Assembly (NCBI GenBank): GCA_003415625.1
Contig: PYIU01000007.1
Location: forward strand, 2,046,001-2,110,000
From: Aquanectria penicillioides
Taxonomy: Eukaryota; Ascomycota; Sordariomycetes; Hypocreales; Nectriaceae
Direction of reading: 5' to 3'
DNA length: 64,000 nucleotides
The notes under the pieces are model-generated. The model worked only from the letters and a program-made list of their open reading frames with translations, did not search any database and was not told where the DNA came from. Both the position numbers and the translations under genes were made by a program. Below are positions 33,910 to 46,659 of this stretch, one piece after another (the stretch's first letter is position 1; the number at the start of each line of letters is the position of its first letter).

Positions 33910-36900
33910 ATGCCAACATCACTCCACCCACAAGCCAAGTTCGATCCAATATCTCCTGACCTTGATTTCTATGGCTTAGTTGATCGAACTCCCAACTTCA
34001 AGTGGGTACAGCGAGTATCAAGAGGACAGATTCGCAATCTCGGGCAACAAGAATTTGAGAAGCTGGTGCTGATCCATGTTATTGCCGGAGGGAAGCCTTT
34101 GGTTATTGAGGGCTGGAATGACGTCCTTCCAAAATGGCTCTTCAACGCACAATGGCTGGAAAAGGCCTATGATAAGAAACGTGAGTGCCTCCATCAAAGA
34201 ACATATCCATGAAGCTGACGTTCACCATTCTCAGAGGAAAGCGTGCGAGATATCACGGCTGCGAATGATATTCCTATGACAACTGGCCACTACTTGCGGT
34301 CAATGAGGCAACTTACTAATCAGTGGACACCCAACAACTTTCGCGATGAACGTCGTCAAAGACTCTACCTCAAAGATATCGACTGTCCGATTGAATGGCG
34401 GAACGCACTACAAGAGGTCATCCATCCAAACCTCTTCTACCTTAATCAAAATGCCAGTGAACCCGGAGGCACGAAAGCCCAGGGCACTGTTTTTCGCGAA
34501 GAAGCTGCAGCTGCTCCCGCGGGGGATTTAATGTCCAGTTTACCAGAAGATATGCGAGCCGAGAATCTTATGTGTTATATCGGCCATGAAGGAACCTACA
34601 CTCCCGCCCATCGCGAAATGTGTGCCTCAATAGGGCAGAACATTATGGTAGAATCTTCCAAGAACGAAAACGGAGAGAAAGAAGGTAGCTCAATTTGGTT
34701 CATGACCGAGTCCAAGGACCGTGAAGTCGTGCGTGAATATTTTATGTCTATGCTCGGACATGATATCGAGATCGAAAAGCACTTTGCTCAAATCAATGCT
34801 TGGAAAAAGGCCCCATTCGATGTCTATGTCGTTGAACAAAAGGCCGGTGACTTCATACTAATTCCGCCCTTGGCTGCCCACCAAGTCTGGAATCGTGGAA
34901 CAAGAACAATGAAGGTAGCCTGGAATCGCACAACTGCTGAGACCCTCGAGCTCGGACTGCATGAGGCACTGCCCAAAGCACGACTCGTTTGTCGTGACGA
35001 ACAATACAAGAACAAAGCGATAATTTACTACACACTCAAGAAATACTACCACCAGTTACTCGAAATGGAAGAAAACGCAGAAGTTGCCCAGATAAGCTTC
35101 CTTGGACTGGGACAAGAGATAATGCGGAACTCGCCTCGAACAAAACAATTAGCAGGTGATTTCAAGAAACTTTTCGGCCTTTTTACTGAAGTCCTTTTGG
35201 ACGAAATGTTTGGAATTGAAGAAAAAGATGTGGAATTCATTCCATTCGACTCTTGCATTACATGCTCCTATTGCCGCTCAAACATCTTTAATCGGTTCTT
35301 GACGTGCAAGCACTGCACTCGCACCCTGGTTGATGGAGAAGAGGACGCATACGACGTCTGCATGGAATGCTATGCAATGGGCCGGTCATGTGCATGTATG
35401 TCTAATCTCCAATGGTGCGAGCAATGGTCCTGGTTCGAGTTGATAAACAACTACGATGCCTGGCGATTGATGGTGATAAAGAACGATGGCTTTGTGGACT
35501 TTGGTTTATCACCCCAGCCTCTCGAGGTGGCAAGAATCAGCGTGAGAAAAAAGTCAGTTGCTCAAATCTGCCAAGAGGCATTGCGCCGTCGACCATGGAA
35601 AGACATTACCAGACAAGAACGGGAAAATACACCAAGCCAATCGGAATTAGAGGGTGAAGACAGGCCTAAAAAACGAAAGCGCAAGAAGAAGAGAGGCGAG
35701 GTACGACGATGCCACGTATGCGCCCATAAGGATTATAGCTACCGGGTGCACTCATGCACTAATCCTGGCTGTACTGAATCCTATTGCTATGGGGTTCTCT
35801 ACAGAGCATTTGATATGATGCCGCAAAAAGTGCTTGAAGATGAGCAATGGCAATGTCCGAAGTGCTTAGGAATTTGCAACTGTGGATACTGTCGGCGTGT
35901 AGGCAACACAGATCCCTACACCCCAAAGAATACCCTTCTCGGGCATGATACACGACCCATCGCCGATGATCGAAGCGTGGAAGCTCTTGTTGATTTCCGG
36001 GTTCATAATCTTTCCTGGCTCAAGGCTGCTGGAGAGGAAAGCAGAAGCAAAGATAGCAAACGGATGAGGAAACTCCAAGAACAAGCCGATACTGCCAAAG
36101 CCCTGGATATGACTGAGCAGGTTGAGGTAGAACGGGTCATACAAAATGAATCCCAAGCCCTTCTTACTCCTCGAGCTGATGGGTATGGTGATCAGAGTCA
36201 TGTCCTTCTGAATCAACCTCTAACGCCAATTGACGTCGAGGGCCCTTTTCAACCAATTCTTGAAGGCGATGCCAGTTCCAGTAACATTATGGAATCCAAT
36301 ATAGAAACATCACGGATGGAGATGCTCGATGTTTCTCCCTATCCTGACCCATCGCCATTAATTACTCGCCAACGCATTGGTATGGGTTACTATGAGCAAG
36401 ACGATACCCCCGATAAGATTTTGTTCGACCCATTCCAAGCCCCTTCTGAAGAAGCTATGCGATTGCCTGAACCGAGTGTACCAGAATCTGTGAAGAAGCT
36501 GATCCGAGCAGCAAAAAGGAAGGCGAAACGAGAAAATGAGGACCCGGATTTTATTGTAGGGAGAAGTCATCACAAGAAGCCTCGCCTTGTGGCTGGGCCA
36601 GACTTTCTGGATAGTATGGATCCTGCCCTGTTTGGAACCTTGCCGGCCCTCCCTACAGAAACTACAGAAGAATCTACACAAAACGATAATGGTCAGTCAA
36701 TAAAGGGCGAGATAAGTTGTGCAAAGGCCACGAGAGAAATCACAGACAAGCCCCCGGAGAAGAGAATATCAATGCCTCGGTTTGACGCAAATGAGCCAGC
36801 TTTGAGACATGCCAAGCCTCGAGCATCATATGTAGAATTGGAGGATGTTGATTCTGATGGGCTTGAGGACATTGCAGAACGTCCAGGGTATCTGTCACCA

Positions 36901-38076
36901 CTGCAAGCCACAGAAAATGTTAAATCCGCAGTCGATCTGGCTGCTGACGCTGTTCGCTCATTACTCGGAGGACCTCCTGCGGATGGGACTGGACAATCAT
37001 CCGAAGAGATTGAGTCATCAGGGGAACTCGAAATTTCTAGGAAACGCGGGCGCCCTGTCAAACCAAAATCCACCCAAGAGGTTGCGAAGTCTGAGGGGTC
37101 AGCAAAGCGCCCAAGAGGCCGGCCGGGAAGGTCTGCAATTTCTCAAGTCCGCGTTGCAAATGGTGTTATTCAAAAAGATCAACAGATTGGTCGAGAGCTT
37201 AGGAATGTTGAAAAATCGGAAGAAGACTACAACAGCGATCTTCAACATAACAAATTAGTTGAAGAACTGGAAGCTCAACTTTCCAAAGACATCGAGGATG
37301 ATGTTCAGCTAAACAGTGCACGATCTCAACAACTACGGCGAGGGAGACCTCGAAAACCCAGGATCGCTTCAGTTCTTGCAGTTGCGAGACCATTAGAAGG
37401 CTATGGCAAGAAACCCGCGGAAGTGGCAATTGCTTCGAAGAGTCCGGTCCTTAGAAACGTTCAGGGATCTCAGAATTTAGAGGATGCAACACTGAAATCA
37501 ACCGCCACCAGGAAATCCGACCCTGAAGGTAGTGCCCAGTTGTTATCCATGGCCGAGCGTATGGCTCTTCAAGGGAAGGTATTCAAAATTGGGAAACGAA
37601 AACCTCAACGCATCTCGGAACGCATAACGGTAGTGCTTTCTCCTTCTCCTACAGCAATGATAAAGCGAACCTCCACTGAGGGCAGAGGAGGCAAGATGAG
37701 CAGTCCAAGACATGAACGATGCCTTCCCAGGTCCATTGATAGTCTTGAAGATCAAAGCCAGCAGGAACTGTCTTCGTCATCAGGCTTGTCAATCCAAGAA
37801 GCCGCTTCACAGACCACAGCCTCTCCCCAACTGAGGAGGCATACTGGGCAACCAACAGTTGTCAGGCTTATTGGGTCAGACTCTGAAATAGAGAGTTCTA
37901 AGAGTAGTTCGGAATCGGAGTCGGATAGCAGCAGTAATGGAGATATTCCAGCAAGAGGTCGGGCTGTCGACAAAGCAAAACTTACAAGGGCACACGGACG
38001 CGGACGGGGAAGGGGTCGCGGACGCGGACGTGGACGAGGTCGTGGCCGTGGCCGTGGACGCGGTCGTGGGTTATGA
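33910..38076 (+). CDS. JmjC domain protein with Cys-rich zinc finger, AT-hooks and RG tail
   Basis: Two exons (33910-34180 and 34235-38076, 54-nt intron) encode 1370 residues. A JmjC-like region spans about 130-330 (YIGHEGTYTPAHREMC near 204, with His and Glu as candidate Fe ligands; GDFILIPPLAAHQVWN near 296 with the distal His). A Cys/His cluster at 345-395 (CITCSYCRSN, CKHCTR, CMECYAMGRSCAC) and a zf-4CxxC_R1-like domain at about 583-650 (RCHVCAHKD, CPKCLGICNCGYCRR) follow. The C-terminal half is probably disordered, with three AT-hook cores: RKRGRPVKP near 1028, RPRGRPGRS near 1050 and RRGRPRKPR near 1126. It ends in a Gly-Arg repeat. It is probably a nuclear, AT-DNA-binding histone demethylase or demethylase-like regulator. 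Catalytic activity is uncertain, as the HxE triad needs checking. The start is the first ATG in frame with the conserved region. Confidence 0.9.
37993..38073 (+). repeat. Coding minisatellite for C-terminal Gly-Arg tail
   Basis: The last 27 or so codons before the stop of the JmjC gene alternate Arg and Gly, encoded by imperfect six-base units of the type CGTGGA/CGCGGA. RG tails bind RNA or G-rich nucleic acid and are methylated by PRMT1 in known proteins (family knowledge). The tract length is likely to vary between strains (inference). Confidence 0.85.
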
Positions 38077-38696
38077 AGGCTTTGTTTGTAGCAAGATATC
38101 TGCAACTCAACATGCAAGCCGTTAGTCCCAACTGCAGAACAGGTGCGCGATCATGTGCCCCAGTCAACCGACTCTGGGGCATTAACAATTTAATTCAGAT
38201 GATGTTAATACCACGATTATTTACCTTGGAGGGCAATAAAAAGAATGAGCAGGGGTGAAGCCTGGTGGGCTCAATTGACTTTTGTGCTACTGGGTTGATT
38301 CCACTCCCGCAGGGCTTTTGGATGATATGTGAAAGGTCCTGCTCTCCAATCCCTTGGAGGTCATCACTCATACACTCACAAACAGCTATCTTTATTGTGT
38401 ACATGCACTTTGAGACTCCAGCATGGATATCAACAGCAAAGTGATCACGATGAGAAGTACAAAACCCCACTCCACACTCGGCGAGAGGCGCTAGGTTAAC
38501 ATAATAATGCCAGAATTCTGAGCCTTAGGTGGCTCGCCTTGATACCATTAGACGCTCCTGCGTGCGAACTATCAGGAAATATTCGTCTCTATCCCTTGGT
38601 CTCTGGTGGACGGCAGGCCAGCATTGGCATTCTCGTCTGTTTCCTTCTGCATATGGCTGGCAGTGTTAACCAGCTTGACGAGGATTTGGGAACGTT
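38077..38696. other. Convergent 3' intergenic region
   Basis: Between the stop codons of the JmjC gene and BET4, which point at each other. No supported gene. Confidence 0.5.
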
Positions 38697-40075
38697 TCAG
38701 TTCACGAAATTAGTTACTGCAAGATCAAGTCGCGCTTCCAAATCAGACCACCGCCCACTGCGCATAGGATCCAGCTGTTTGAGCCTCTTGAGCCAAATCG
38801 CAACATCACGTTCTTCCTCCTCCTTCCGCGCCTGGGTCGACAGTTGCCAGAAGGCAATTGTGTACTCGACCAGTGCTTCGAAAATCCATTTTATATCGTC
38901 ATAATCTTCTAAAAGATCTTTAATATCGACGATTTCTCTCAGAATATAATGCTTGCGCTCGTCCTTAGTCAAGTTTGGTGCGATCGGTGAACTGTTCTTA
39001 GCCTCAACGAGAGTTAAAATCAGGAACTGGTGGTAGAACCAAAGTGACTGATCCTCAGGGCCCACGTTCAGTGCATTTCGAATAAGATCAAGCTCTACTT
39101 CCAGATCAGTGACCAGGATATAGTTAGGATAGCAGTAGTGGTGACCTTGATCAAGAAACTCCTTTCGGACATCGTCATTCGCCTCGCGTTCGTTCAGAAG
39201 CCGGGGAATTAGTTGGCTACGGTTATGCCACGCTGAGAAATTAGAAAGATCCATATGAATCATCCTAGTTGTATATGCAAATTCCTGCTCGGCCAGGCTC
39301 CGACCATTCAGCCCTGGGCTTTCTAGCTGCGCCACAACGTGTCGCCGGTAGCCCCATGCATGGAAGTTTCGTCTGTCTTTCGTCAGCATCTTGCTAACAA
39401 GGCTAAGCTCCTCCTCCCATATACACCTGGCGGCAGATGTATTGAGCCGTTGATTGGCCTGTCGCAAAATCCAGAGTCGATAGTGCCATATCCAGTAGCA
39501 TTTTGGAAACTCCATAAGAAGAGGTATGGTGAAGCCAAGTTCGCTACGGATGATGTCTGCATCCTGTTCCATATTTGGTGTAACATTTGTAGCAATCGCT
39601 GGGTCGGTGTCAAGTATTGTACCATTCTTCCCAATTGTCTGGGGGTCTGGGACTCGCAGGGTCTCGATCGAGGATAAGGGTAATGAAACGGCGGAAGAGG
39701 TTGTGGGAGTGTCGGTCACTGAAGTATTCGGCAACGCCCTCGAGTGCGACGACCCAACCAATGGTCTGAATAATAAGCCAGAGATTAGACAACGCCTGCG
39801 GGCGTTCCATATTGTGTAGTATTCTGGGTTGAGGCGAAGGAGCTTGGACGTGAGCTGGAATGTCACTTGGTCGTACTGTTTCTCTGCAATCTGCAAGCAC
39901 TTCAGTCAGGGGGAAGAGTCTATCTTTGGAATTTCGCGTTAGAGGTATTATGAATGGCTTACCAGGGTGTGAACTTGGTCTTCCAAGGATCGATATTTCT
40001 GTATCTTGTCGACGTCTTGCTGGCGCTGCTCATCAGTTCGGAACCGCGCAGTGCGAGCTACGCCATGCTAGCCAT
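38697..40075 (-). CDS. BET4: Rab geranylgeranyltransferase alpha subunit, with one-base frameshift
   Basis: This is the alpha subunit of type II protein prenyltransferase, which adds geranylgeranyl groups to Rab GTPases. Exon 1 is 40075-39963 and exon 2 is 39890-38697, with a 72-nt intron. The protein shows five PFTA-type helical repeats: PEYYTIWNARR, KCYWIWHYRLW, NFHAWGYRRHV, NFSAWHNRSQL and QSLWFYHQFL. The N-terminus needs one extra base: the sequence encodes MAS and then loses frame at 40067 (one G on the plus strand where GG is needed). With it restored, exon 1 reads HGVARTARFRTDEQRQQ and is exactly 38 codons, in phase with exon 2. Without it no in-frame ATG precedes the conserved region. 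A sequence error is the simplest reading. Confidence 0.92.
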
Positions 40076-41825
40076 CTTGTATCAGTCAATAATGCTCCCA
40101 TTCGAAAAAGAAAGTAGAAGAATTCCAGGGTAACAAACGCTAGTCATTCTGCAGATGTATTGGAAGCTTGAGAATGTTGAGTACACGGCGTGACTCGCTC
40201 AGCTTGCCGCTGCGTGTAATTTGGGCACCGGTAACAGAGCACGATGATGCTGAGCGCATCGTCATCATTCCCTTGTGGGGCATGCCAAGGCTGGTGGTGT
40301 AGGGTAAGCACATAGCGTCAAAAGCCACTCGTCAGTCTTCCCTTTTGCTTAGGACGGGTAGCGAGTGAAAAACACTAGCCAGAGAAATCGGCGTGATTGG
40401 GCTATTCAACCTATATTGTGTCTGTTGTCTATTTTAGATATATTCCAATTAGCGATTGAGTCTGAATGGATACTTTTGTGTGTGAGAATATGGATATGCA
40501 CATCGTCTTTCTGCGCCGAATCTACAAACACCCATCCATCCACATTTGGCCAGTAGTCAACAAGGATTAGCACCGGAGCCACATTAGTTCCTTATAGAAT
40601 AAGACGGTACAACTGGGATGTGTTCTATAAGACTACCATTCACCAAGGGTACGAACTCCAGGCTAATTGACTGGGTTTCAGAGTTCCAGTCCATTCTCCA
40701 GTCTCGTTTCAAGACTCCCTGTTCCTCCTGGCTGTGGTCTGAGCATCATCCGCTCCTTTGCCCTCATCATATGTCGGCGCTCTGTTGGAGTGACCATTGA
40801 CAAGCCTACAAGAGCCACAAGTGTCAACTAAACAGCCTACTGTTTCGCTTTGCCTCAAAAATGAAGGTTCTGTTCTGTTATCAGATTTTCCTAACATGTC
40901 AAAACGAGGGTATCGGACGATCCCAACCAAGCCAGCCCATACTTTGATTTCAGCTTGAAACGACAATCATCCTTTCCTAGGACTTGACATTTTCACTCCT
41001 CACGCGATCTAACTCGCATCAGCTTGCTATTTATGTCATTTTTGAGCAAATATTTATCGACAGCATCTTTAATTTGCTCGATATTGTACAAAATCATGCC
41101 GTAGATGTCTCCGTGCGCGGGTCTGCCCCTTGACTGAAGCTATTTCGTCTTGCTAGTAACCAACCTAGTCTTCTCCCGTGTCTAGCTTGAGGCGAAAGAT
41201 GTGCAGAGGTTTCCGAAAAGGAGTATTTGGTTCAGAATACTGCGCTTTGGCCAAAAGTCTCTTGCCATGGCCATGCTCTCGCATGACCCCTGGCTTGGTG
41301 TAAACCTTTAAGCGAAAGCCCTCGCATCGACGAGACCTGGGACAACACTCTGCTCTTTCCCAAGAGAATTAGCCTACATTACATTACAATGCTTACCCGG
41401 ATTCTAAAAGGACGATTCTGAAAGGATCAAGGGTCAAAGAAATCGGCTTGCATAGTGGATATATTTTGACAAGTACGAGTATCAAGTTAGAAATATGCCC
41501 ATACTACTCGTTCCACATGAAAGGGGCTCGAGATATGGGAACCTGGCACCTTTACTGTTAGAAAACAAGATAATTTAAGCCGATTTCCCGAATGCTATAT
41601 ACAATTCTGACTCCTTTGTCAAGGGTTTGCACACAGAACAGGCTCTAAATATTGTAACCTCCAGTACATTTCGAGCTATAACTGCGTTCGACCCACGATG
41701 TATGAGATTAACCGACCATCCACCTCTTTTGTACTTTGATAACTGCTTTCATTTGATACAGCCTGGAACTACTTCATTTCTTATACAAAAAATACACTAA
41801 GCACCCATTTTTTTATCCAATCACT
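40076..41825. other. Intergenic of 1.75 kb
   Basis: Divergent upstream regions of BET4 and the chitinase gene. Short frames only, none with recognisable content. A pyrimidine/AT-rich leader precedes the chitinase ATG. No repeats or RNA genes recognised. Confidence 0.5.
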
Positions 41826-43259
<1,434 letters not shown>

Positions 43260-43869
43260 GGCGAGTTTCTGACCGGGGGCATGGTGTAGCAGATGATCTA
43301 CAATGGTAGAGTCGTCAAAACATCTGCAGCTATTCAGAAGAAGTCATAGAATATGGAAGGCTTTGCCCTATTGAGGGGGGACGCGACCGGCAGTTTTCCC
43401 ACACGTTTCTCATTTTCATCTACGGCAAGTTGGGGGTGGTTTAGGGGATGTCGCACTTTCCGCAGGATGACAGACCCTTTGAGAGTCAAATCGTTAGAGT
43501 GTCTCCAAACATGCCCCTTCGTGCCTAGGCAAAGAGTGGTTCGACGTTATTCCTTCCTCTCAACATCTCTTCACCTAACATTGATTTCTCGTACGAATCC
43601 TTCAACAAACACGTATGCTGTCAATCATCCACGAGTATAGCTCCAATTTCCCAATCGCTATTCTCAGCATCAATCATTCATCGAAAATCCGCATCAGTCC
43701 CGTTCAACACACCTCACTTGGTATTCCAATTATCTGTTCATAATATTCTGCAGACTGAATAGTACCGATGTTGGGCGACTTGATCTCCTCTCTGTCCCTC
43801 AACCCCTTCTCTACGAATTGATTACTTACATCCCACATCGCTTCAATCCCACCAATACACTCTCTCGCG
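43260..43869. other. Intergenic region before AMA1
   Basis: 3' flank of the chitinase and 5' flank of the AMA1 homologue. No supported gene or repeat. Confidence 0.5.
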
Positions 43870-46335
43870 ATGCAAACCCAATCTTGTTCCCCGAAGACTC
43901 CTTGGAACGCCATCGACATGAATACTGAAACTAGCAACACCCCTGATTCTGGGTACGGCTCAGCTGAAGGCACTCCTGAGATTCCACGAGCCTCAAAACA
44001 AACAAAAATATCTCAAGTAAATGGGCCCGATTACATTGATGATACGGACCATTCAAATGGGATGCCAAAACCAGAATCGCCATGTCCTAAATCACAAATG
44101 TCCCCGGGAACAGCATCCATGGCGAGCCAGACTATGGTTACCTGGGAAATGAATGCACCGCTCCGTTCCCTTTGCGGTCCATGGTCGATCCCTATCTCTC
44201 TTAAAAAGAAACATTTCAACAGAAATAGACGGCCAATTGACCGATACGTTCCAAGCAGAGTTTCACTATCACCGTATTCGGAAAGATATCAAACTACGAA
44301 AAAGCTACAACACCTTTCGTCACAAGAGAAGCTTTTGAGGAATAACTTGGCGTCCCTGGATCCATTTTACTCACAACATCCTGCGGTCCTAGAGCAGCAT
44401 TCAACTCAACTTGATGGTCGGTCTCTCGATAGCAGCGTGCGTCTTGATTTTTGCCTAGACTCTTGGCTAACATTTCACATTGGCAAGTTCAGTCCATATT
44501 CCACCGCTGCAGAATCATGTAACCTTGCGACAAGCGAGCCAAGGGGCAGTTTGGTCTGTTGGTGGTTTGCCTTCAGGCGCAATTCGCATTGACCATGGAC
44601 GAGCCCGTTTAGTGCGGCGGAGCCCAAACATTCGAGTTTTCTCTTCTTCGTTCCACGCCACTGACTCAATGGCGCAAGATGAGACAGACAAGCATGAGAG
44701 TCGCCTTGCTATCGCGTTAGACATCGACAGAGTCCGCCGAATTTTTGACTTTGACCAAAGAGTACCATTTCCGCGAAACCCCTTGGCCAGGGGCAACATC
44801 CAACTCGAAAATCAGTGTCAAACAGTTTGGAATGGGTGTCGATGGGAAAATGAAGAGAGAGACTTGGGTACGAATGGTGAAGTATATATAATATTATATT
44901 GCTAACCGCAAACAACTTAGCTGCTCCAAGTCCTTTGATAAAGCGCAACATTCCCACTGCGCCATTCAGGTAAAGCCGGCATCATATCAGAAACAAGGAG
45001 TAAGCCTTTCTTACATATCTCAGGGTTCTTGATGCACCAAACTTGAAGGATGACTTTTACTGTTCTCCTCTAGCTTATTCACCAACATCCAATACTTTGG
45101 CTGTTTGTCTCGGACCTGTTGTGTACGCCTGGGCAGAGGATACTGGTGTGCATATGATGCATGGGGCTCACTCAGAAGCGTCTCTGACTTCCGTTGCCTT
45201 CTCATCGGCACAAGGTGCAAAGGCCATCCTTGGCATTGGTCAATCAGACGGTTCTATTATTCTCAGGTCAGTATACGACGCATTGCCTCGCTTTGAAGTG
45301 CAGCAGCCACTCCCAATTGCATGCATGAGCTAGCGTCCTGTATGTATTGTGCGTCCATCCAAGAACCCGCTTAACCCCGGCGTTCTTGTGCAAAACGAGG
45401 ACCTACTCGTGGGTGATGAGGTAGGGACTATGTATTATTACCTGGTAGAGTGGCCAATGGGTTGGGAAGTCTCAAGGGATACTTGGCCTGGGGTGGTATC
45501 ACTTGTGGCCAAAATATCTATCCATCATCAGCAAATATGTGGCCTTGCTTGGGCACCTGATGGGAAGCTCTTTGCGTCTGGAGGCAATGACAACCTTTGC
45601 TGCCTCTTCGAGGTCGACCGCGTTCTTGGGCAAGGTCAAAACCACCATCTCAACATAAATGTGGAAGTGGAAGAAGCTGAGACCTCTATCCATAACCCAA
45701 CGGTACCAGCGTCTAATCCAAAGGTTATGTCGAGTGTTGCAGAAGCCGAGCCCTTTCCAGCCTTGGCTAAAAGTCTCCGTCGTCTTGGGACTGGAACGGA
45801 ACGGCATCGCTGGATTCATAGTGCTGCAGTAAAAGCGATAGCTTTCTGTCCATGGCGACGCGGTTTGGTCGCAACCGGAGGCGGCTCTAACGATAAGTGC
45901 ATCCATTTCTTCCACACTTCCACCGGCGCAACCCTGGCTACCATATCTGTCTCAGCCCAGGTAACCTCGCTGATCTGGTCCACAAATCGGCGGGAAATCG
46001 CTGCCACATTCGGGTATGCTCAACCAGAACATCCATACCGAATTGCTATCTTCAGTTGGCCCGGTTGCAAGCAAGTAGCAGCCATTCCCTAGGAAAGGGA
46101 GCTGCGAGCACTTTATGCCATCCCATATCCGAGAGGTCCTAGGGGCAACAAAACTCATAAGGGTCGGACTATCCAAGAGGGTTGTCTTGTCGTTGCATCT
46201 AGCGATAAAAGCGTGAAGTTTCACGAAATATGGTCGCATGAGAAGCGGGGAACTGCAGGAAGCACAGTTGCTTTGAGTGGGACCCGTACTTCTGACACTC
46301 TAGAAGGGGTCAATCAAGAATATGTCATTCGTTGA
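43870..46335 (+). CDS. AMA1: Meiotic APC/C activator AMA1-like, with two in-frame TAG codons
   Basis: AMA1 is a Cdc20/Cdh1-type WD40 activator that directs the anaphase-promoting complex in meiosis and sporulation. Exons 43870-44436, 44513-44867, 44921-44969 and 45024-46335 (introns of 76, 53 and 54 nt) give 761 codons. The C-box DRYVPSR lies at residues 124-130. WD40 repeats start near residue 320 (DDFYCSPLAYSPTSNTLAV, QICGLAWAPDGKLFASGG, AVKAIAFCPWRRGL, CLVVASSDKSVKFHE). The C-terminus ends VIR, the APC-binding IR tail. Codons 427 (45331-45333) and 680 (46090-46092) are TAG where I expect Trp in relatives (CMS-W-RPVC and AIP-W-E). The frame is otherwise unbroken and well conserved on both sides, which argues against a decayed pseudogene and fits UAG-to-UGG RNA editing. 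Unedited mRNA would give a 426-residue fragment lacking most of the propeller. Confidence 0.92.
45321..45347 (+). promoter_or_regulatory. Predicted RNA hairpin around first TAG of AMA1
   Basis: ATGCAT at 45321-45326 can pair with ATGTAT at 45342-45347: six pairs, one of them G-U. The TAG at 45331-45333 falls in the 15-nt loop. The base before the A is U, the preferred neighbour for fungal A-to-I editing. The stem is short, so alone it is modest evidence. Confidence 0.45.
46078..46105 (+). promoter_or_regulatory. Predicted RNA hairpin around second TAG of AMA1
   Basis: GCAGC at 46078-46082 pairs with GCTGC at 46101-46105. TCCC at 46086-46089 pairs with GGGA at 46097-46100. Only a 3-nt bulge (46083-46085) separates the stems on one side. 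The apical loop of seven bases (46090-46096) begins with the TAG. This is a compact nine-pair hairpin presenting UAG in its loop. Confidence 0.6.
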
Positions 46336-46659
46336 TGATCGAGAGGGTTCCAAAGGGCAACGCATGGGGATGATGAGGTGAGAGTACAAACTGCTAAATA
46401 GAGCAGCCAATGCTGGGGAGTTGTTTGAAGGCGAGAATTCAGCCAGCAAACCTGCTAAGAACCTGCGATGACCTTTCTCCATTCTGGTATGTACAAGGAA
46501 GAAAACACATGAGTTCCCCTCAATTAGATTGACGACATGGATGGTCTGACTCAATCATTGCCGCCTCCCCTAAATGTGTGTAGATACAAGTGAAAAACAC
46601 CACTCCAATACGCCAGCCAATTGCACTTGCGCCCGCTATCCCTAAATGAAAACGCGCAT
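46336..46659. other. Convergent 3' intergenic region
   Basis: Between the ends of AMA1 and the Syn8-like gene. No gene seen. Confidence 0.5.

Noticed and set aside
45266..45333. An intron ending at the first AMA1 TAG (donor GTCAGT, acceptor GCTAG) that would remove the stop codon
   Set aside because: It would join in the wrong phase with the conserved downstream frame and delete the conserved segment SVYDALPRFEVQQP. The in-frame TAG therefore cannot be explained this way.
43870..46335. AMA1 as an ordinary decayed pseudogene
   Set aside because: Apart from two TGG-to-TAG changes there is no frameshift, splice-site loss or missing motif in 761 codons. Random decay would not confine itself to Trp codons in hairpin loops. 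It stays possible until RNA data are seen.
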